Assembly (NCBI GenBank): GCA_003258405.1
Contig: QKPN01000024.1
Location: 1 to 58,754, forward strand
DNA length: 58,754 bases
From: Rhodobacteraceae bacterium DSL-40
GTDB lineage: Bacteria; Pseudomonadota; Alphaproteobacteria; Rhodobacterales; Rhodobacteraceae
Direction: 5' to 3'
Every line of letters begins with the position of its first letter. Within the stretch, counting starts at the first letter, position 1. The notes under the pieces were generated by a model. The model searched no databases, was not told the origin of the DNA, and saw only the letters and a program-made list of their open reading frames with translations. A program made the position numbers and the translations under genes. Shown one piece after another: positions 1-9,377 of the stretch.

Positions 1-592
<592 letters not shown>

Positions 593-2626
593 ATGGCCAA
601 AAAAGCCAGAAAGACCCCGTCGCGCCGCAGACCGCGCGCGAAGACGCGATTGAGCCTGCCCGAGCGTTTGGCTCGTGGCGCATTTTCGAGCATTTTCCGC
701 ATCTTATGGTGGATCGGAATACGCGGATCGATCGCATTGGCGGTCATCCTCGGGCTCTCGACCGCGTACTATTATACGCAGCTTCCGGATTTCGAGGGTC
801 TGCTCGACGCGCGCGACCGCGGTTCGGTCACCTTCCTCGACCACAACGGCGATGTTTTCGCCTGGCGGGGCAGCCATCAGGGGATCACCCGCGCCGAGGA
901 TGTCTCGCCGCATCTGGTCCATGCGGTCGTCGCCACCGAAGACCGGCGCTTCTACAGCCATTTCGGGCTCGACCTGCGCGGGCTCGCGCGCGCGGCGCTC
1001 GTCAACTACCGCGCCGGCGGCACGGTGCAGGGCGGTTCCTCGATCACGCAGCAGGTCGCGAAGCTCGTCTTCTTCGACAACGAGCGCACCCTCTCGCGCA
1101 AGCTCAAGGAAATTCCCGCCGCCCTCGCCCTAGAGCTCAAGTTCTCCAAGAACGAGATCCTCTCGGTCTATCTCAACCGCGCCTATCTCGGCGCGGGCGC
1201 GACCGGCTTCGAGGCCGCCTCCCAGCGATACTTCGGCATAACGGCCGCCCAGGTTGATCCGGCCCAGGCGGCAATGCTTGCAGGCCTCCTCCGCGCGCCC
1301 TCGCGCTTTGCGCCGACGAACAACCTCGCCCGCGCCCAGACCCGCGCTGACACCATTGTCACCCTCATGGAGGATCAGGGCTACCTCACGCCGCAGCAGG
1401 CGGCGGTGGCTCATGCCCGGCCCGCGGTGCTCTCGAAGGCCGCGGCCGACAAGGCGGGCGGCGATTTCGCCGACTGGGTGATGTCGAGCGGCCCGCAGTT
1501 CCTCACCCGCAACACCACCGAGGACATCGTCGTCCGTACGACCTTCGATTCACGCATCCAGCATGCGGCGGAGGATGCGCTCACCTATATCTTCGAGAAC
1601 AAGGTGAAGCCCGGCTCCAAGGCCCAGGCCGCGATCGTGGTCATGTCCCCCGACGGGGCGGTGCGCGCGATGGTGGGCGGCCGCGACCTCGGCGGCACCG
1701 AAGGCCAGTTCAACCGCGCGACCCAGGCCCGGCGCCAGACCGGTTCGCTCTTCAAGACCTTCGTCTTCGCCGCGGCGCTTCAGGCCGGCGCCAATCCCTA
1801 CGACGAGGTGCTCGACGCGCCGCTCACGCTCAACGTGCCGGGCTCCGGCCCCTGGTCGCCGCGGAACTATTCGCGCGCCTACCGCGGCGAGATCACGCTC
1901 GCCGATGCCCTCACCCATTCGGTCAATACCGCGACGGTGCGGGTTTCCGAAGCGACGGGCCGGGCGCGGGTGAAGGCGCTGGCGCAGGATCTCGGCATCT
2001 CGTCCCCGATCGCCGACGGGCCCGCACTGGCGCTCGGTGTCTCGGAGGCGACGCTCCTGGAGATGACCGGCGCCTACGCCGGCATCCTCAACCAGGGGTT
2101 CCGTTCGACCCCCTACGGGATCTCCGACATCAGCCTCAAGCTCGATGGCAAGCCGCTCATGGCCGGAAGCCGCCCGCAGCCCGTGCGCGTGCTCGACGAG
2201 CGCGCTGCGGGCGAGCTGGTCTGGATGCTGAACCAGGTGGTCAATCAGGGCACCGGCGCGCGCGCGCAACTCGCCGACCGGCAAGCCGCAGGCAAGACCG
2301 GCACCACCCAGGCTGCGCGCGACGCCTGGTTCATCGGCTTCACCGGCAACTATGTGACCGGCGTCTGGATGGGCTATGACAACAACACGCCGCTGACCGG
2401 TGTCACCGGCGGCGGCCTTCCCGCCGAGATCTGGCACGAGACCATGGCGCGGGTGAGCGACGGCGTGCCGCCGCGGCCGCTGCCGATGCGGGTGCCCGAA
2501 CCGCGCGGGGTGCAGGTCGCACTGCCCAATGCCAATCCCGGCCAGGTGGTGCAGAATGTCGGCAACGCGGTGCAGACCGTGTTCGAGAACGTGCTCCACG
2601 GGATCTTCGGCGGCCGGAGCAACTGA
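593..2626 (+). CDS. Class A (bifunctional) penicillin-binding protein, PBP1A/1B type
   Basis: Bifunctional peptidoglycan synthase anchored in the inner membrane, 677 residues. A basic cytoplasmic tail (1-37) is followed by one membrane helix (about 38-60). The GT51 glycosyltransferase domain follows, with catalytic Glu116 in ATEDRRFYSHFG and the GGSSITQQVAK motif at 148-157. The transpeptidase domain has nucleophile Ser385 in TGSLFK, the SxN triad S443-V-N445 and KTGTT at 568-572. All key residues are intact. AGGTGG lies 9 nt before the ATG. It stands alone as a transcription unit, divergent from glnK and convergent with mlaC. The subfamily cannot be fixed by eye, so no symbol is given. Confidence 0.95.
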   Translation: MAKKARKTPSRRRPRAKTRLSLPERLARGAFSSIFRILWWIGIRGSIALAVILGLSTAYYYTQLPDFEGLLDARDRGSVTFLDHNGDVFAWRGSHQGITRAEDVSPHLVHAVVATEDRRFYSHFGLDLRGLARAALVNYRAGGTVQGGSSITQQVAKLVFFDNERTLSRKLKEIPAALALELKFSKNEILSVYLNRAYLGAGATGFEAASQRYFGITAAQVDPAQAAMLAGLLRAPSRFAPTNNLARAQTRADTIVTLMEDQGYLTPQQAAVAHARPAVLSKAAADKAGGDFADWVMSSGPQFLTRNTTEDIVVRTTFDSRIQHAAEDALTYIFENKVKPGSKAQAAIVVMSPDGAVRAMVGGRDLGGTEGQFNRATQARRQTGSLFKTFVFAAALQAGANPYDEVLDAPLTLNVPGSGPWSPRNYSRAYRGEITLADALTHSVNTATVRVSEATGRARVKALAQDLGISSPIADGPALALGVSEATLLEMTGAYAGILNQGFRSTPYGISDISLKLDGKPLMAGSRPQPVRVLDERAAGELVWMLNQVVNQGTGARAQLADRQAAGKTGTTQAARDAWFIGFTGNYVTGVWMGYDNNTPLTGVTGGGLPAEIWHETMARVSDGVPPRPLPMRVPEPRGVQVALPNANPGQVVQNVGNAVQTVFENVLHGIFGGRSN

Positions 2627-2633
2627 GTTCGCA

Positions 2634-2663
2634 CCGCGCGGGGAAAGCGCTCTCCCCGCGCGG
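2634..2663. terminator. GC-rich stem-loop between convergent genes
   Basis: A perfect 10-bp stem (CCGCGCGGGG at 2634-2643 with its complement at 2654-2663) with a 10-nt loop lies between the stop of the PBP gene (2626) and the stop of mlaC (2676). There is no T-tract, so it may act as a bidirectional terminator or mRNA 3' end rather than a canonical intrinsic terminator. Confidence 0.5.
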
Positions 2664-2675
2664 CGCTGTGCGCTC

Positions 2676-3299
2676 TCAGCTCCGGCGCCGCAGTTCGGCG
2701 ATGAGCTTGTCGATGCTGCCGCCCTGGGAATCGAGGATCGCACCGATCTCGGCCCGCTCGGTCGCGAGCAGCGAAACCCCCTCGATGATGAGATTGACCG
2801 CCTTGGCCGAACCGCTGCGGTCGGAAATCTGCCAGTCGACCCCGATGTTCTCGCGCCCCGGCCGGACGACGGTCGTGTTGATGAGCACCCCGGCCCGGCC
2901 CGCGTCCTTTCCGCCCGTCACCTGGATCCGCGCATTGCGGTATTCCTCGAACTGCCTGCCGTATTTCCGGGCGAGATAGCTCTGGAAGGTCGAGATGAAC
3001 GCGCTCTTCTGCGCCGACGTGGCGCTCCGCCAGGGCGGCCCGAGCACGCTCGCGCCCACCACCGGCATGTCGGCGTAGCGGGCAAGGATCTGCTCGAACT
3101 GGCTGTAGAGCTGACTGCCGCTGCGCCCGGAGTTCACCAGCCGGTCGAGCTCGCCCGAGATCGACCCGACGAAGGCCTGCGCCTGCGGCACGGTGAGCGC
3201 GAGGAGCGGCCGCGGCAGGGCGGCGGCGCCCGCGAGCAGCGCGGTGGCGGCGAGGAAGCCCCGGCGCGCGAGGCCGGTGCCGAGATCAGTAGTCATCAT
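2676..3299 (-). CDS. mlaC: MlaC/Ttg2D family phospholipid-binding protein
   Basis: Periplasmic carrier of the Mla pathway, thought to shuttle phospholipid between the MlaA outer-membrane complex and the MlaFEDB inner-membrane transporter. The N-terminus has a twin-arginine-like signal (RRGFLAATALLAGAAALP) and the body matches the Tol_Tol_Ttg2 fold, for example YSQFEQILARYADMP and FISTFQSYLARKYGRQFEEY. I chose the ATG at 3299 (207 residues) because GGAGG lies 6 nt before it. The ATG at 3305 sits directly on that ribosome site. The start overlaps the end of mlaA, so the two genes are translationally coupled. No mlaFED genes are in the window. Confidence 0.88.
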   Translation of the reverse strand: MMTTDLGTGLARRGFLAATALLAGAAALPRPLLALTVPQAQAFVGSISGELDRLVNSGRSGSQLYSQFEQILARYADMPVVGASVLGPPWRSATSAQKSAFISTFQSYLARKYGRQFEEYRNARIQVTGGKDAGRAGVLINTTVVRPGRENIGVDWQISDRSGSAKAVNLIIEGVSLLATERAEIGAILDSQGGSIDKLIAELRRRS

Positions 3300-4020
3300 A
3301 GACATCCTCCAGGAGATCGAGGCCGGTACCGCCCTTCAGGCGGGCCCGCATGTTCTGCAGATAGCTGATGCGCGTGGCGGTATAGCTGTCTTCGGACTGG
3401 TAGAAGAGTTCGTCGAGGGTGGTGTCGAGCTCGTAGCGGTCGTTGAGCAGATCGACCCCCGAGGCCGCGATCAGCGCGGTTCCCGCCGCCGTCGGCAGGA
3501 AGAGCTGCACCGGATCCAGCGCATAGTCGAGCACCCAGCCGGACCAGTCGCGCTGGGTTCCCGGCCCGCCGAACGGCACCACGAGATAGCCGCCCTCCGG
3601 CACGCCCCAGCGGAAGAGCGTCTCGTCGACATTGGTGTCGCGGTAGTCCATGCCGAGCTCGCTCGCGAGATCGATGAGCCCGCCGAAGCCGAAGAGCGTG
3701 TTGACCCCGAAGCGCATCATCGCGGTGCCCGCGAGCTCCGGGCGGCCCTGAAGCATGTATTGCACCACATAGCCGGGGCTGTCCCAGGTATTCTCGAGGT
3801 TGCTGACCCCGCGCCGCAGCGGCTCCGGCACCCCCTTGCCATAGGCGATCGCCGCCGGACGGTAGGCGTTGCGGTCGATCGTCAGGTTCGCGTCATGCGT
3901 TGCGCGGTTCTCCGTGGCGAACGGATCGAAGGACAGGCTCTCGGGATCGGGAGAGGCGGCACAGGCCGCGAGCGCGGCCGGAGCAAGAAGGGCGAGGCAG
4001 AACCGTTTCACTGAACCCAA
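3286..4020 (-). CDS. mlaA: MlaA/VacJ family lipoprotein
   Basis: Outer-membrane lipoprotein that removes mislocalised phospholipid from the outer leaflet and hands it to MlaC. The signal peptide ends in the lipobox LAAC with Cys20. The body is typical VacJ: DPFATENRATHDANLTIDR, NLENTWDSPGYVVQYMLQG, FGVNTLFGFGGLIDLASELG and PFGGPGTQRD. At 244 residues it is close to family length. The likely start is TTG at 4020, because AAGGAGA lies about 8 nt upstream. The GTG three codons later would sit too far from that site. It overlaps mlaC by about 14 nt in one operon. Confidence 0.9.
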   Translation of the reverse strand: MGSVKRFCLALLAPAALAACAASPDPESLSFDPFATENRATHDANLTIDRNAYRPAAIAYGKGVPEPLRRGVSNLENTWDSPGYVVQYMLQGRPELAGTAMMRFGVNTLFGFGGLIDLASELGMDYRDTNVDETLFRWGVPEGGYLVVPFGGPGTQRDWSGWVLDYALDPVQLFLPTAAGTALIAASGVDLLNDRYELDTTLDELFYQSEDSYTATRISYLQNMRARLKGGTGLDLLEDVYDDY

Positions 4021-4204
4021 GTGCGTCTCTCCTTTGCTGGCCCCTGTCGGGATTCGACAGGCACCCCGACCGGACGTTTATCAGACGCCCGCACCGGGAT
4101 TGCAAATCCGGCCGAACCTGCCGGTCGACCGCCAGCCGCCGGCGCGTCGGTTTGCCGGTTTTTGCGAGATGTGGTAGTGTCTTTTCCGGCAAGGGGACAA
4201 ACCG

Positions 4205-5146
4205 ATGACAAAGATCGCGATCGTCCAGCAACCACCCGTATATCTCGACAAACAGCGTTCGCTCGACCGGGCCGCCAGCCTCATTGCGGAGGCGGCTGCG
4301 CAGGGGGCTGGGCTCGTGGCCTTTCCCGAAGTCTGGCTTCCCGGCTATCCGACCTATGTCTGGCGCCTCCGGCCCGGCGCCGACATGCGGCAGACCGACG
4401 AGCTGTTCGCGCTCTCGCAAGCCGACTCCGTCGATCTCGCCCGGGACGACCTCGCCCCGGTGCGGGAGGCCGCGCGGGAGCATGGCGTCGTCGTGGCGAT
4501 GGGCCATCAGGAAATCGACAGCGGACGGAGCGGCAGCACCCTTTTCAACAGCGTCGCGATCATCGACGCCGACGGGCGCCTCCTCAACAATCACCGCAAG
4601 CTCATGCCCACCAATCCCGAGCGCATGGTCTGGGGGTTCGGCGATGGCTCGACCCTCCGGGTTGTCGAGACCGCGGTCGGCCGCATCGGCGCGCTGATCT
4701 GCTGGGAAAACTACATGCCGCTCGCCCGCTACGCGCTCTATGCCCAGGCGATCGACATCTATCTCGCGCCGACCTGGGACAGCGGCGAGACCTGGCATGC
4801 GACCATGCAGCACATCGCTCGGGAGGGCGGATGCTGGGTGGCGGGCTATGCCACGACCCTCGAAGCCGGCGACATACCGGCCGACCTGCCCTGGCGCGAT
4901 GCGCTCTTTCCCGAAGCCGGGGAATGGATCAATCCCGGCGATGCGGTCCTCTACCGGCCGTTCGGCGGGTGCGCGGCCGGGCCGATGCACCGCGAGAAGG
5001 GGCTGCTGTTCGGCGAGATCGACATCGCGGCCGCGCGGGCCTCACGGCGCAAGTTCGACGCCTGCGGCCACTACGCCCGCCCGGACGTGTTCACCCTTCA
5101 CGTCAACCGCGCGCCGCAGACGCCCGTCGTCTTCAGCGAGGGTTGA
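4205..5146 (+). CDS. Nitrilase (carbon-nitrogen hydrolase family)
   Basis: 313-residue carbon-nitrogen hydrolase, probably a true nitrilase (nitrile to carboxylic acid plus ammonia). The catalytic Glu-Lys-Cys triad is visible: E42 in AFPEVWLPGYPTYVW, K132 in NNHRKLMPTNPER and C166 in LICWENYMPLARYAL. The CWENYMPLAR form is characteristic of nitrilases and cyanide hydratases rather than amidases. AAGGGGAC precedes the ATG by 5 nt. The RidA-family gene follows 81 nt downstream on the same strand. The substrate cannot be read from the sequence. Confidence 0.9.
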   Translation: MTKIAIVQQPPVYLDKQRSLDRAASLIAEAAAQGAGLVAFPEVWLPGYPTYVWRLRPGADMRQTDELFALSQADSVDLARDDLAPVREAAREHGVVVAMGHQEIDSGRSGSTLFNSVAIIDADGRLLNNHRKLMPTNPERMVWGFGDGSTLRVVETAVGRIGALICWENYMPLARYALYAQAIDIYLAPTWDSGETWHATMQHIAREGGCWVAGYATTLEAGDIPADLPWRDALFPEAGEWINPGDAVLYRPFGGCAAGPMHREKGLLFGEIDIAAARASRRKFDACGHYARPDVFTLHVNRAPQTPVVFSEG

Positions 5147-5227
5147 TCCCGCCTGCACCGCCTTTGCCATTGCCTCGCGCGACGGCTCAGATATGTTCGG
5201 GCGCAGGACTACCGGGGATAACAGCAT

Positions 5228-5692
5228 ATGACATCGAAAATCGAAGAGCGCCTCGAAGCGCTCGGAATTTCCCTGCCGGACGCACCCGCGCCGGCGGCCA
5301 ACTACGTGCCCTTCGTGGTCGCAGGCGACATGGTCTTCATTTCGGGCCAGATCAGCCGCGACGACAGCGGGCTCATCACCGGACAGCTCGGCCGTGATCT
5401 CGACAGCGCCGCCGGAGCCAAGGCCGCCCGGACCTGCGCGCTGGCCCTCGTCGCGCAGCTCAAGGCGGCCTGCGGCGGCGATCTCGACCGGGTGAAGCGT
5501 GTGGTGAAGCTCTCGGGCTTCGTGAATTCCAGCCCGGATTTCACCGAGCATCCGCAGGTCATCAACGGGGCCTCGGATCTCATGGTAGAGGTCTTCGGCG
5601 ATGCCGGGCGCCATGCCCGCGCCGCCGTCGGTTCGGTGTCGCTCCCGCTCGGGGTGGCCGTCGAGGTGGAAGGTGTCTTCCAGATCGCCTGA
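5228..5692 (+). CDS. RidA/YjgF family protein
   Basis: 154-residue member of the Rid superfamily, small trimeric proteins. Archetypal members deaminate reactive enamine/imine intermediates, while many other clades are uncharacterised. Visible family marks are FVVAGDMVFISGQISRD, the middle helix, and the C-terminal strand with conserved Arg in GRHARAAVGSVSLPLGVAVE. The longer form with LPLGVAVEVE belongs to the endoribonuclease-L-PSP-like clade rather than the short RidA clade. Its 3' end overlaps the next gene by 20 nt, implying one operon. Confidence 0.88.
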   Translation: MTSKIEERLEALGISLPDAPAPAANYVPFVVAGDMVFISGQISRDDSGLITGQLGRDLDSAAGAKAARTCALALVAQLKAACGGDLDRVKRVVKLSGFVNSSPDFTEHPQVINGASDLMVEVFGDAGRHARAAVGSVSLPLGVAVEVEGVFQIA

Positions 5693-6560
5693 TCTTCCGG
5701 GCGCCTTTCTCGGCGCCCCCATCGCCCATCGCGGCCTGCATGACCGCGCCTGCGGCGTCATCGAGAACAGCCGCGGCGCGATCCGTGCCGCGATCGAGGC
5801 GGGCTACGGTATCGAGATCGACATCCAGCCCGCCGCCTGCGGCGAGGCGATGGTGTTTCACGACGATACGCTCGACCGCCTGACTGCCGAAACCGGCGCC
5901 GTGCGGGAGCGGAGCGCCGAGGCGCTCGGGCGCATCGCGCTCACGGCCAGCGGCGGCGAGACCATCCCGACACTCGGCGAGATCCTTGCCCTCGTGGACG
6001 GGCGGGCGCCGCTTCTCATCGAGATCAAGGATCAGGACGGCGCGCTCGGGCCCGATGTCGGCCCGCTCGGCGACCGGATCGCGGAGCTGCTCGTCGAGTA
6101 TGCCGGCCCCGTCGCGGTGATGAGCTTCAACCCCGCCGCGCTCGCAAGCCTCGTGGAGGCCGCGCCGCGGATCCCGCGCGGGCTCATCACCTGCGACTTC
6201 ACCGCGGAGCACTGGCCCAGGGTTCCGGCGGAGCGGCGGGCGGCCCTTGCCGCGCTTCGCGATCTCGAGCCGCTCGGGGCCGCCTTCATCTCCCACCAGT
6301 GGCGAGACCTCTCGAGCCCCGCCGTTCTCGCGGCGAAGGCGGCCGGTCGCGCCGTGCTCTGCTGGACGGTGCGCAGCCCGCGGGAGGAACGCATCGCGCG
6401 GGCGCTCGCCGACAACGTGACCTTCGAGGGCTATCTGGCCGAGGTGCCGGAGGACGCGCCCGGCCAGAGCGCTCCCTCGCCGGCTCCCGACCCGCGTCCC
6501 GGCGGCCTGGGCTGGCGCCGCCGGCCGCACCGGCAGCCTGCCGGGCCAAGAGGCCATTGA
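5673..6560 (+). CDS. Glycerophosphodiester phosphodiesterase (UgpQ-like)
   Basis: Hydrolyses glycerophosphodiesters from phospholipid turnover to glycerol-3-phosphate and an alcohol. The GDPD signature is complete: H19-R20 in APIAHRGLHD, E31-N32, the metal pair E48/D50 in GYGIEIDIQP and H63 in MVFHDDTLDRLT. The later LLIEIKDQDG and CWTVRSPREE strands also fit. The start GTG at 5673 lies inside the end of the RidA-family gene, giving 295 residues. The proline/arginine-rich tail after about residue 268 is outside the catalytic barrel. With no signal peptide, a cytoplasmic location is likely. Confidence 0.9.
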   Translation: MSSRSPDLPGAFLGAPIAHRGLHDRACGVIENSRGAIRAAIEAGYGIEIDIQPAACGEAMVFHDDTLDRLTAETGAVRERSAEALGRIALTASGGETIPTLGEILALVDGRAPLLIEIKDQDGALGPDVGPLGDRIAELLVEYAGPVAVMSFNPAALASLVEAAPRIPRGLITCDFTAEHWPRVPAERRAALAALRDLEPLGAAFISHQWRDLSSPAVLAAKAAGRAVLCWTVRSPREERIARALADNVTFEGYLAEVPEDAPGQSAPSPAPDPRPGGLGWRRRPHRQPAGPRGH

Positions 6561-6615
6561 CGCAAGCCCGGCGCATGGAGAACACTGCGCGGGGGCCTCA
6601 CCTTGGGAGAATGCG

Positions 6616-7809
6616 GTGGACGGCTGCGGCGACGTCGAGATCACGATTCTGAACTCCATCCGGGATGTTCCCTGCGATGAATGGGATCTCTGTGCGGTGC
6701 CGGGCGGCGGACCCCCGGCCGATCCCTTCACCACGCATCGCTTTCTTGCCGCCCTCGAGGATTCGGGCAGCGTCGGCCGGGGGACCGGCTGGAACCCGCA
6801 GCATCTGGTGGCGCGGCAGGGCGGGATCGTGCTGGCCGTGATGCCGCTCTATGCCAAGAGCCACAGCCACGGCGAATACATCTTCGACCACAACTGGGCC
6901 TTCACCTATTCCCGCGCCGGGGGGCGCTACTATCCGAAGCTCCAGTCGGCGGTGCCCTTCACGCCCGCAACCGGACGCCGCTTCCTCACCCGGCCCGGCC
7001 GCGAGGGCAGCGGGCGGGCGGCGCTGCTCCAGGGCTGCATCGAGCTCACCACGCGCGAGAACCTTTCGGGCCTGCACGTGACCTTCTGCACCGGGCAGGA
7101 GCGGGACTGGGGCGAGGCGGTGGGGCTGCTTGGGCGGACGACGCGGCAGTATCACTGGCACAATCGCGGCTACGGCGATTTCGACGCCTTTCTCGCCGAT
7201 CTCTCCTCCCGCAAGCGCAAGGCGATCCGCAAGGAACGGGCGAAGGCCCAGGCCTTCGGCGGGGAGATCGTCCCGCTCCGGGGGAACGAGATCGCGCCCG
7301 AGCACTGGGAGGCGTTCTGGGCGTTCTATCAGGATACCGGGGCGCGGAAATGGGGCACGCCCTATCTCACCCGCGCCTTTTTCGACTGCATCCACGAGAC
7401 CATGCGCGACGACATCCTCCTCTTCATGGCCCGGCGGGACGGGCGCTGGGTTGCGGGCGCGCTCAACTTCATCGGGGCGGACGCGCTGTACGGGCGCTAC
7501 TGGGGCTGTCTCGAGGATCATCCCTGCCTGCATTTCGAGATGTGCTACTACATGGCCATCGAGGCGGCGATGGCGCGCGGGCTGGCCCGGGTCGAGGCCG
7601 GGGCGCAGGGCGAACACAAGATCGCGCGCGGCTATCTGCCGGTGGAGACGCATTCGCTGCACTGGTTCTCGAACGAGGCCTTCTCGCGGGCGGTGGCGCA
7701 GTTCCTCCGCGCCGAGGCGATGGCGATGGACGAGGAAATCGAGGTCCTGACCACGATGGGGCCGTTCAGGAGAAGCCCGGGAGAAGACAGTGGCCGAGAG
7801 ATTGAATGA
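6616..7809 (+). CDS. COG3146/DUF482 GNAT-like N-acyltransferase
   Basis: 397-residue member of the COG3146 family, predicted acyltransferases with a GNAT-like fold related to peptidoglycan-modifying Fem enzymes. Recognisable blocks are [19 protein letters not shown] near the start, [27 protein letters not shown] (about 196-211) and [21 protein letters not shown] (about 332-352). The GTG at 6616 is supported by GGGAGA 5 nt upstream. The natural substrate is not known. The gene overlaps the following phhB-like gene by 20 nt. Confidence 0.85.
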   Translation: MDGCGDVEITILNSIRDVPCDEWDLCAVPGGGPPADPFTTHRFLAALEDSGSVGRGTGWNPQHLVARQGGIVLAVMPLYAKSHSHGEYIFDHNWAFTYSRAGGRYYPKLQSAVPFTPATGRRFLTRPGREGSGRAALLQGCIELTTRENLSGLHVTFCTGQERDWGEAVGLLGRTTRQYHWHNRGYGDFDAFLADLSSRKRKAIRKERAKAQAFGGEIVPLRGNEIAPEHWEAFWAFYQDTGARKWGTPYLTRAFFDCIHETMRDDILLFMARRDGRWVAGALNFIGADALYGRYWGCLEDHPCLHFEMCYYMAIEAAMARGLARVEAGAQGEHKIARGYLPVETHSLHWFSNEAFSRAVAQFLRAEAMAMDEEIEVLTTMGPFRRSPGEDSGREIE

Positions 7810-8086
7810 GGCCGAGCGCGCGGCGGAACTGCCCGCGCTCGAGGCGCAGGGATGGCAGCCGGTAACGGGGCGCGACGCGATCGCGAAGACCTTCACCTTC
7901 GGGAATTTCGTCGAGGCCTTCGGCTTCATGACCCGCGCAGCGCTCTGGGCGGAGAAATGGAACCACCACCCCGAATGGTTCAACGTCTACCGCACCGTCG
8001 AGGTGACGCTCTCGACCCATGACGCGGGCGGGCTCACCGGGCTCGACGTGAAGCTCGCGAAGAAGCTCGACGCGCTCGCCGGATAA
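7790..8086 (+). CDS. phhB: 4a-hydroxytetrahydrobiopterin dehydratase (PCD/DCoH)
   Basis: 98-residue pterin-4a-carbinolamine dehydratase, which recycles the pterin cofactor of aromatic amino acid hydroxylases. The family core is present: ITKTF-like [18 protein letters not shown], then [20 protein letters not shown] with the active-site His pair, and [15 protein letters not shown]. The GTG start has GGGAGAAG upstream inside the preceding gene. No phenylalanine hydroxylase lies nearby, as is common for this housekeeping gene in Rhodobacterales. Confidence 0.93.
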   Translation: MAERLNEAERAAELPALEAQGWQPVTGRDAIAKTFTFGNFVEAFGFMTRAALWAEKWNHHPEWFNVYRTVEVTLSTHDAGGLTGLDVKLAKKLDALAG

Positions 8087-8296
8087 GGGCCGGGCTCGGG
8101 GGCTGAAGGCTGTGAAAGCGGGGCGTTTCACCGTGAAAACGGAAAAATCTCGCTGATTTCATTGAATTTTCCTGGTTAACATATCATGAACGCGGGCGGA
8201 GGCGGCCTGTGGCGGGGCCGCTGTCGTGATGTTTCAAGACGCGGGCCCTCCGCCCGGCCTATGAGGTGCAAGGCTCAGGGAGTGCGGAGAGACGCC

Positions 8297-8692
8297 ATGT
8301 TCCTCAGATACACGATCCTCTATGTCGGCGACGTCGCGGCGGCGCTCGATTTCTATGAACGCGCCTTCGGGCTTGCGCGGGGCTTCCTGCACGAGAGCGG
8401 CGATTATGGCGAGCTCGCGACCGGCGAGACGAAGCTTGCCTTCTCGTCGCGCGCGCTGATGCGGCAGCTCGGCAAGGCGCCGGGCCGGGCGCGGCCCGAG
8501 GCTCCGGTCTTCGAGATCGCCTTCGAGACGGCGGATGTCGGCGCCGCCTTCGAGCGCGCCGTCGCGGCGGGCGCGCGGCCGGTGCAGGCGGCGCGCGACG
8601 AGCCCTGGGGCCAGAGGACGGCTTATGTGGCGGACCCCGACGGCTATCTGGTGGAGATCTGCTCGCCGGTCCAGTTGCCGAGCGCCGGCTGA
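8297..8692 (+). CDS. VOC family protein (glyoxalase/dioxygenase fold)
   Basis: 131-residue vicinal oxygen chelate protein. Two beta-alpha-beta-beta-beta modules can be followed: LRYTILYVGDVAAALDFYER at the start and PVFEIAFETADVGAAFERAV later, ending in TAYVADPDGYLVEICSPV with the conserved Asp-Pro-Asp-Gly turn and metal-ligand Glu. GGAGAGA lies 4 nt upstream of the ATG at 8297, so the longer upstream frame is not used. The 3' end overlaps the convergent AraC-type gene by 49 nt. The substrate is unknown. Confidence 0.85.
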   Translation: MFLRYTILYVGDVAAALDFYERAFGLARGFLHESGDYGELATGETKLAFSSRALMRQLGKAPGRARPEAPVFEIAFETADVGAAFERAVAAGARPVQAARDEPWGQRTAYVADPDGYLVEICSPVQLPSAG

Positions 8693-9318
8693 GCCAGGAG
8701 GGCGAGCGAGACCGCGTCCCGGCGCAGCCGCGCGGGCGGGATGCCGAACCAGCGGACGCAGTCGCGGGTCATGTGGGCCTGATCGCTGAAGCCGCATTCG
8801 ATGGCGATCTCCGCCAGCGCGCCGGGCTCTGCGAGCCGCCGGGCGGCGCGGCGGGCCCGGGCGAGAAGCCGCCAGTATTCGGGCGACGGCAGGCCCTCGG
8901 CCAGGAAATGCCGCTCTATCGTGCGCGCCGAGACCCCGAGCGTGCGGGCCACGGAGCGCACGGTCGCGCCGGGCGCCGTCAGCGCCAGGATCGCATCGTC
9001 GCGCTCGCCCCACGCCCCGCCCTCCTCGGCGAGGATCGATCCGGCGCGCTCGGGATGCGCTGCGATCGCCGCGAGGAGGCGCGGGGAGAGGGCCGCCCCC
9101 GGCCGGAGGCGGTAGCCCAGGATCTCGGTGCCGGCCGCGAACACGACGGGGCGCGGCCGGAGGTCGAAGGCCGTCAGACGGATCCGGGGCGCGCTGCGGC
9201 GGCTACAGTCCGGGCCGCGGATCAGCAGCACGTCCCGGCAGCCATCGGGAAAGACGATGTGCCGATCCGGGGCCTCCGCCCGGAAGCGCCAGCTGTGGTA
9301 TCCGCTCTGCGAGGTCAT
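8644..9318 (-). CDS. AraC family transcriptional regulator
   Basis: About 224 residues from the ATG at 9318; a GTG at 9357 would add 13. The C-terminal AraC domain has two helix-turn-helix units: TVRSVARTLGVSARTIERHF, and ALAEIAIECGFSDQAHMTRD followed by the WFGIPPARLRRD signature. The N-terminal part (HIVFPDGCRDVLLIRGPDC) resembles the DUF6597-type sensor of small AraC regulators. It converges with the VOC gene, a common arrangement for this regulator type, so control of that gene is possible but not shown. Confidence 0.85.
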   Translation of the reverse strand: MTSQSGYHSWRFRAEAPDRHIVFPDGCRDVLLIRGPDCSRRSAPRIRLTAFDLRPRPVVFAAGTEILGYRLRPGAALSPRLLAAIAAHPERAGSILAEEGGAWGERDDAILALTAPGATVRSVARTLGVSARTIERHFLAEGLPSPEYWRLLARARRAARRLAEPGALAEIAIECGFSDQAHMTRDCVRWFGIPPARLRRDAVSLALLAQPALGNWTGEQISTR

Positions 9319-9377
9319 GCCGCGAGGCGTAGCATGATCCGGCCCGGCCCGGAACACCGGGCGCGCGCCGGGCTCTT

